From: Kiritimatiellia bacterium
GTDB lineage: Bacteria; Verrucomicrobiota; Kiritimatiellia; RFP12; UBA1067
Direction: 5' to 3'
DNA length: 6,121 nt
NCBI GenBank assembly: GCA_017965685.1
Contig: JAGCPM010000137.1
Span: 1 to 6,121 of the forward strand
The notes under the pieces are model-generated. The model saw nothing but the letters and a program-made list of their open reading frames with translations. It did not search any database and was not told the DNA's origin. The position numbers and the translations under genes are program-made. Shown one piece after another: positions 5,874 through 6,121 of this stretch (positions are counted from its first letter, which is position 1; every line of letters begins with the position of its first letter).

Positions 5874-6121
5874 TCAGTAGTAGTTGAGCGTGACCTTCTT
5901 GCGATAGTTCTTCTCAAGAGCGACCGCTATTCGCTTGACTACGCTGCGCCGAAGTTCCAGGTCTTGGGGTATATTGGGGTCTTGGTGGCTTTCGTTCACC
6001 TTGGTGCCGATTACGAACTCGATGCGGTCGTGCCGCATCATCCTTTCAAGAATCGCACGCGCCGCGGCAGGCTCCCTTTCGGGCGGTCTCATCTGCTCCA
6101 GCGCGGAGAGCACCCTGCCCA
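5874..6121 (-). CDS. SpoIIE-family protein phosphatase, C-terminal part (partial)
   Basis: The frame is open to the right edge, so the N-terminus and the PP2C catalytic domain lie outside. The visible 82 residues (GRVLSALEQMRPPE, ARAILERMMRHDRIEFVIGTKVNESHQDP, PQDLELRRSVVKRIAVALEKNYRKKVTLNYY) match the C-terminal extension of SpoIIE-like serine phosphatases that I recall sitting in anaerobe hydrogenase operons. That extension has a characteristic (F/V)xVGTxxNxxHQDPNxPxxLxxRR motif. As first visible gene of the operon it probably couples hydrogenase or redox state to a phospho-signalling partner, but its substrate cannot be told from this fragment. Confidence 0.75.
   Translation of the reverse strand, partial: GRVLSALEQMRPPEREPAAARAILERMMRHDRIEFVIGTKVNESHQDPNIPQDLELRRSVVKRIAVALEKNYRKKVTLNYY

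Noticed and set aside
5588..5917. Longer ferredoxin start at 5917
   Set aside because: It overlaps the phosphatase gene and adds a basic non-conserved stretch. The ATG at 5851 has AAGGAG and begins the domain.

Overview
The window looks like bacterial chromosome from a strict or fermentative anaerobe. The main evidence is a group B-type [FeFe] hydrogenase operon at the right end. GC content is moderately high (roughly 55-65% in the core genes), with sharply AT-richer patches. I cannot fix the lineage from sequence alone: a gut-type anaerobe such as a Clostridia or Verrucomicrobiota/Lentisphaerota-like bacterium would fit, but this is only a guess. All confident genes read leftwards (minus strand).

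Right third (4189-6121): the 3' end of a SpoIIE-family PP2C-type phosphatase, a small thioredoxin-fold (2Fe-2S) ferredoxin and a 465-aa ferredoxin-fused [FeFe] hydrogenase. They form a compact operon with 22-nt and 1-nt gaps. The likely logic is an H2-handling or H2-sensing redox module with an attached signalling phosphatase.

Middle (868-4103): an accessory type I restriction-modification island with its own promoter (TTGAGT-N17-TATAAT). The order is a small XRE/Cro regulator, hsdM, hsdS, then the N-terminal stub of the tyrosine-integrase family often found beside hsdS. XRE-hsdM and hsdM-hsdS are joined by ATGA and TAATG overlaps. No hsdR is present. hsdM is intact in frame over 498 codons except for two TAG codons, both exactly where the family usually has glutamine (the second in the NG-Q-FRTP motif). 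Either the gene is being lost by two CAG-to-TAG changes, or TAG is read as Gln, by a suppressor tRNA or a recoded donor. The regulator also carries a 5-bp tandem duplication just after its expected ATG, which throws that ATG out of frame. hsdS is a compositional mosaic: an AT-rich body and a GC-rich C-terminal tail.

Left (1-867): decayed ground. The integrase stub runs in the same frame, across a TGA, into the C-terminal third of a COG2910-type NAD(P)H-binding reductase whose N-terminal part is missing. A 55-nt interrupted palindrome follows its stop. Positions 104-551 hold only doubtful short ORFs, one beginning like a HicB antitoxin, and the window opens on the tail of an unidentified plus-strand ORF. 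The overall picture is a mobile or defence island with broken edges abutting a conserved hydrogenase operon.
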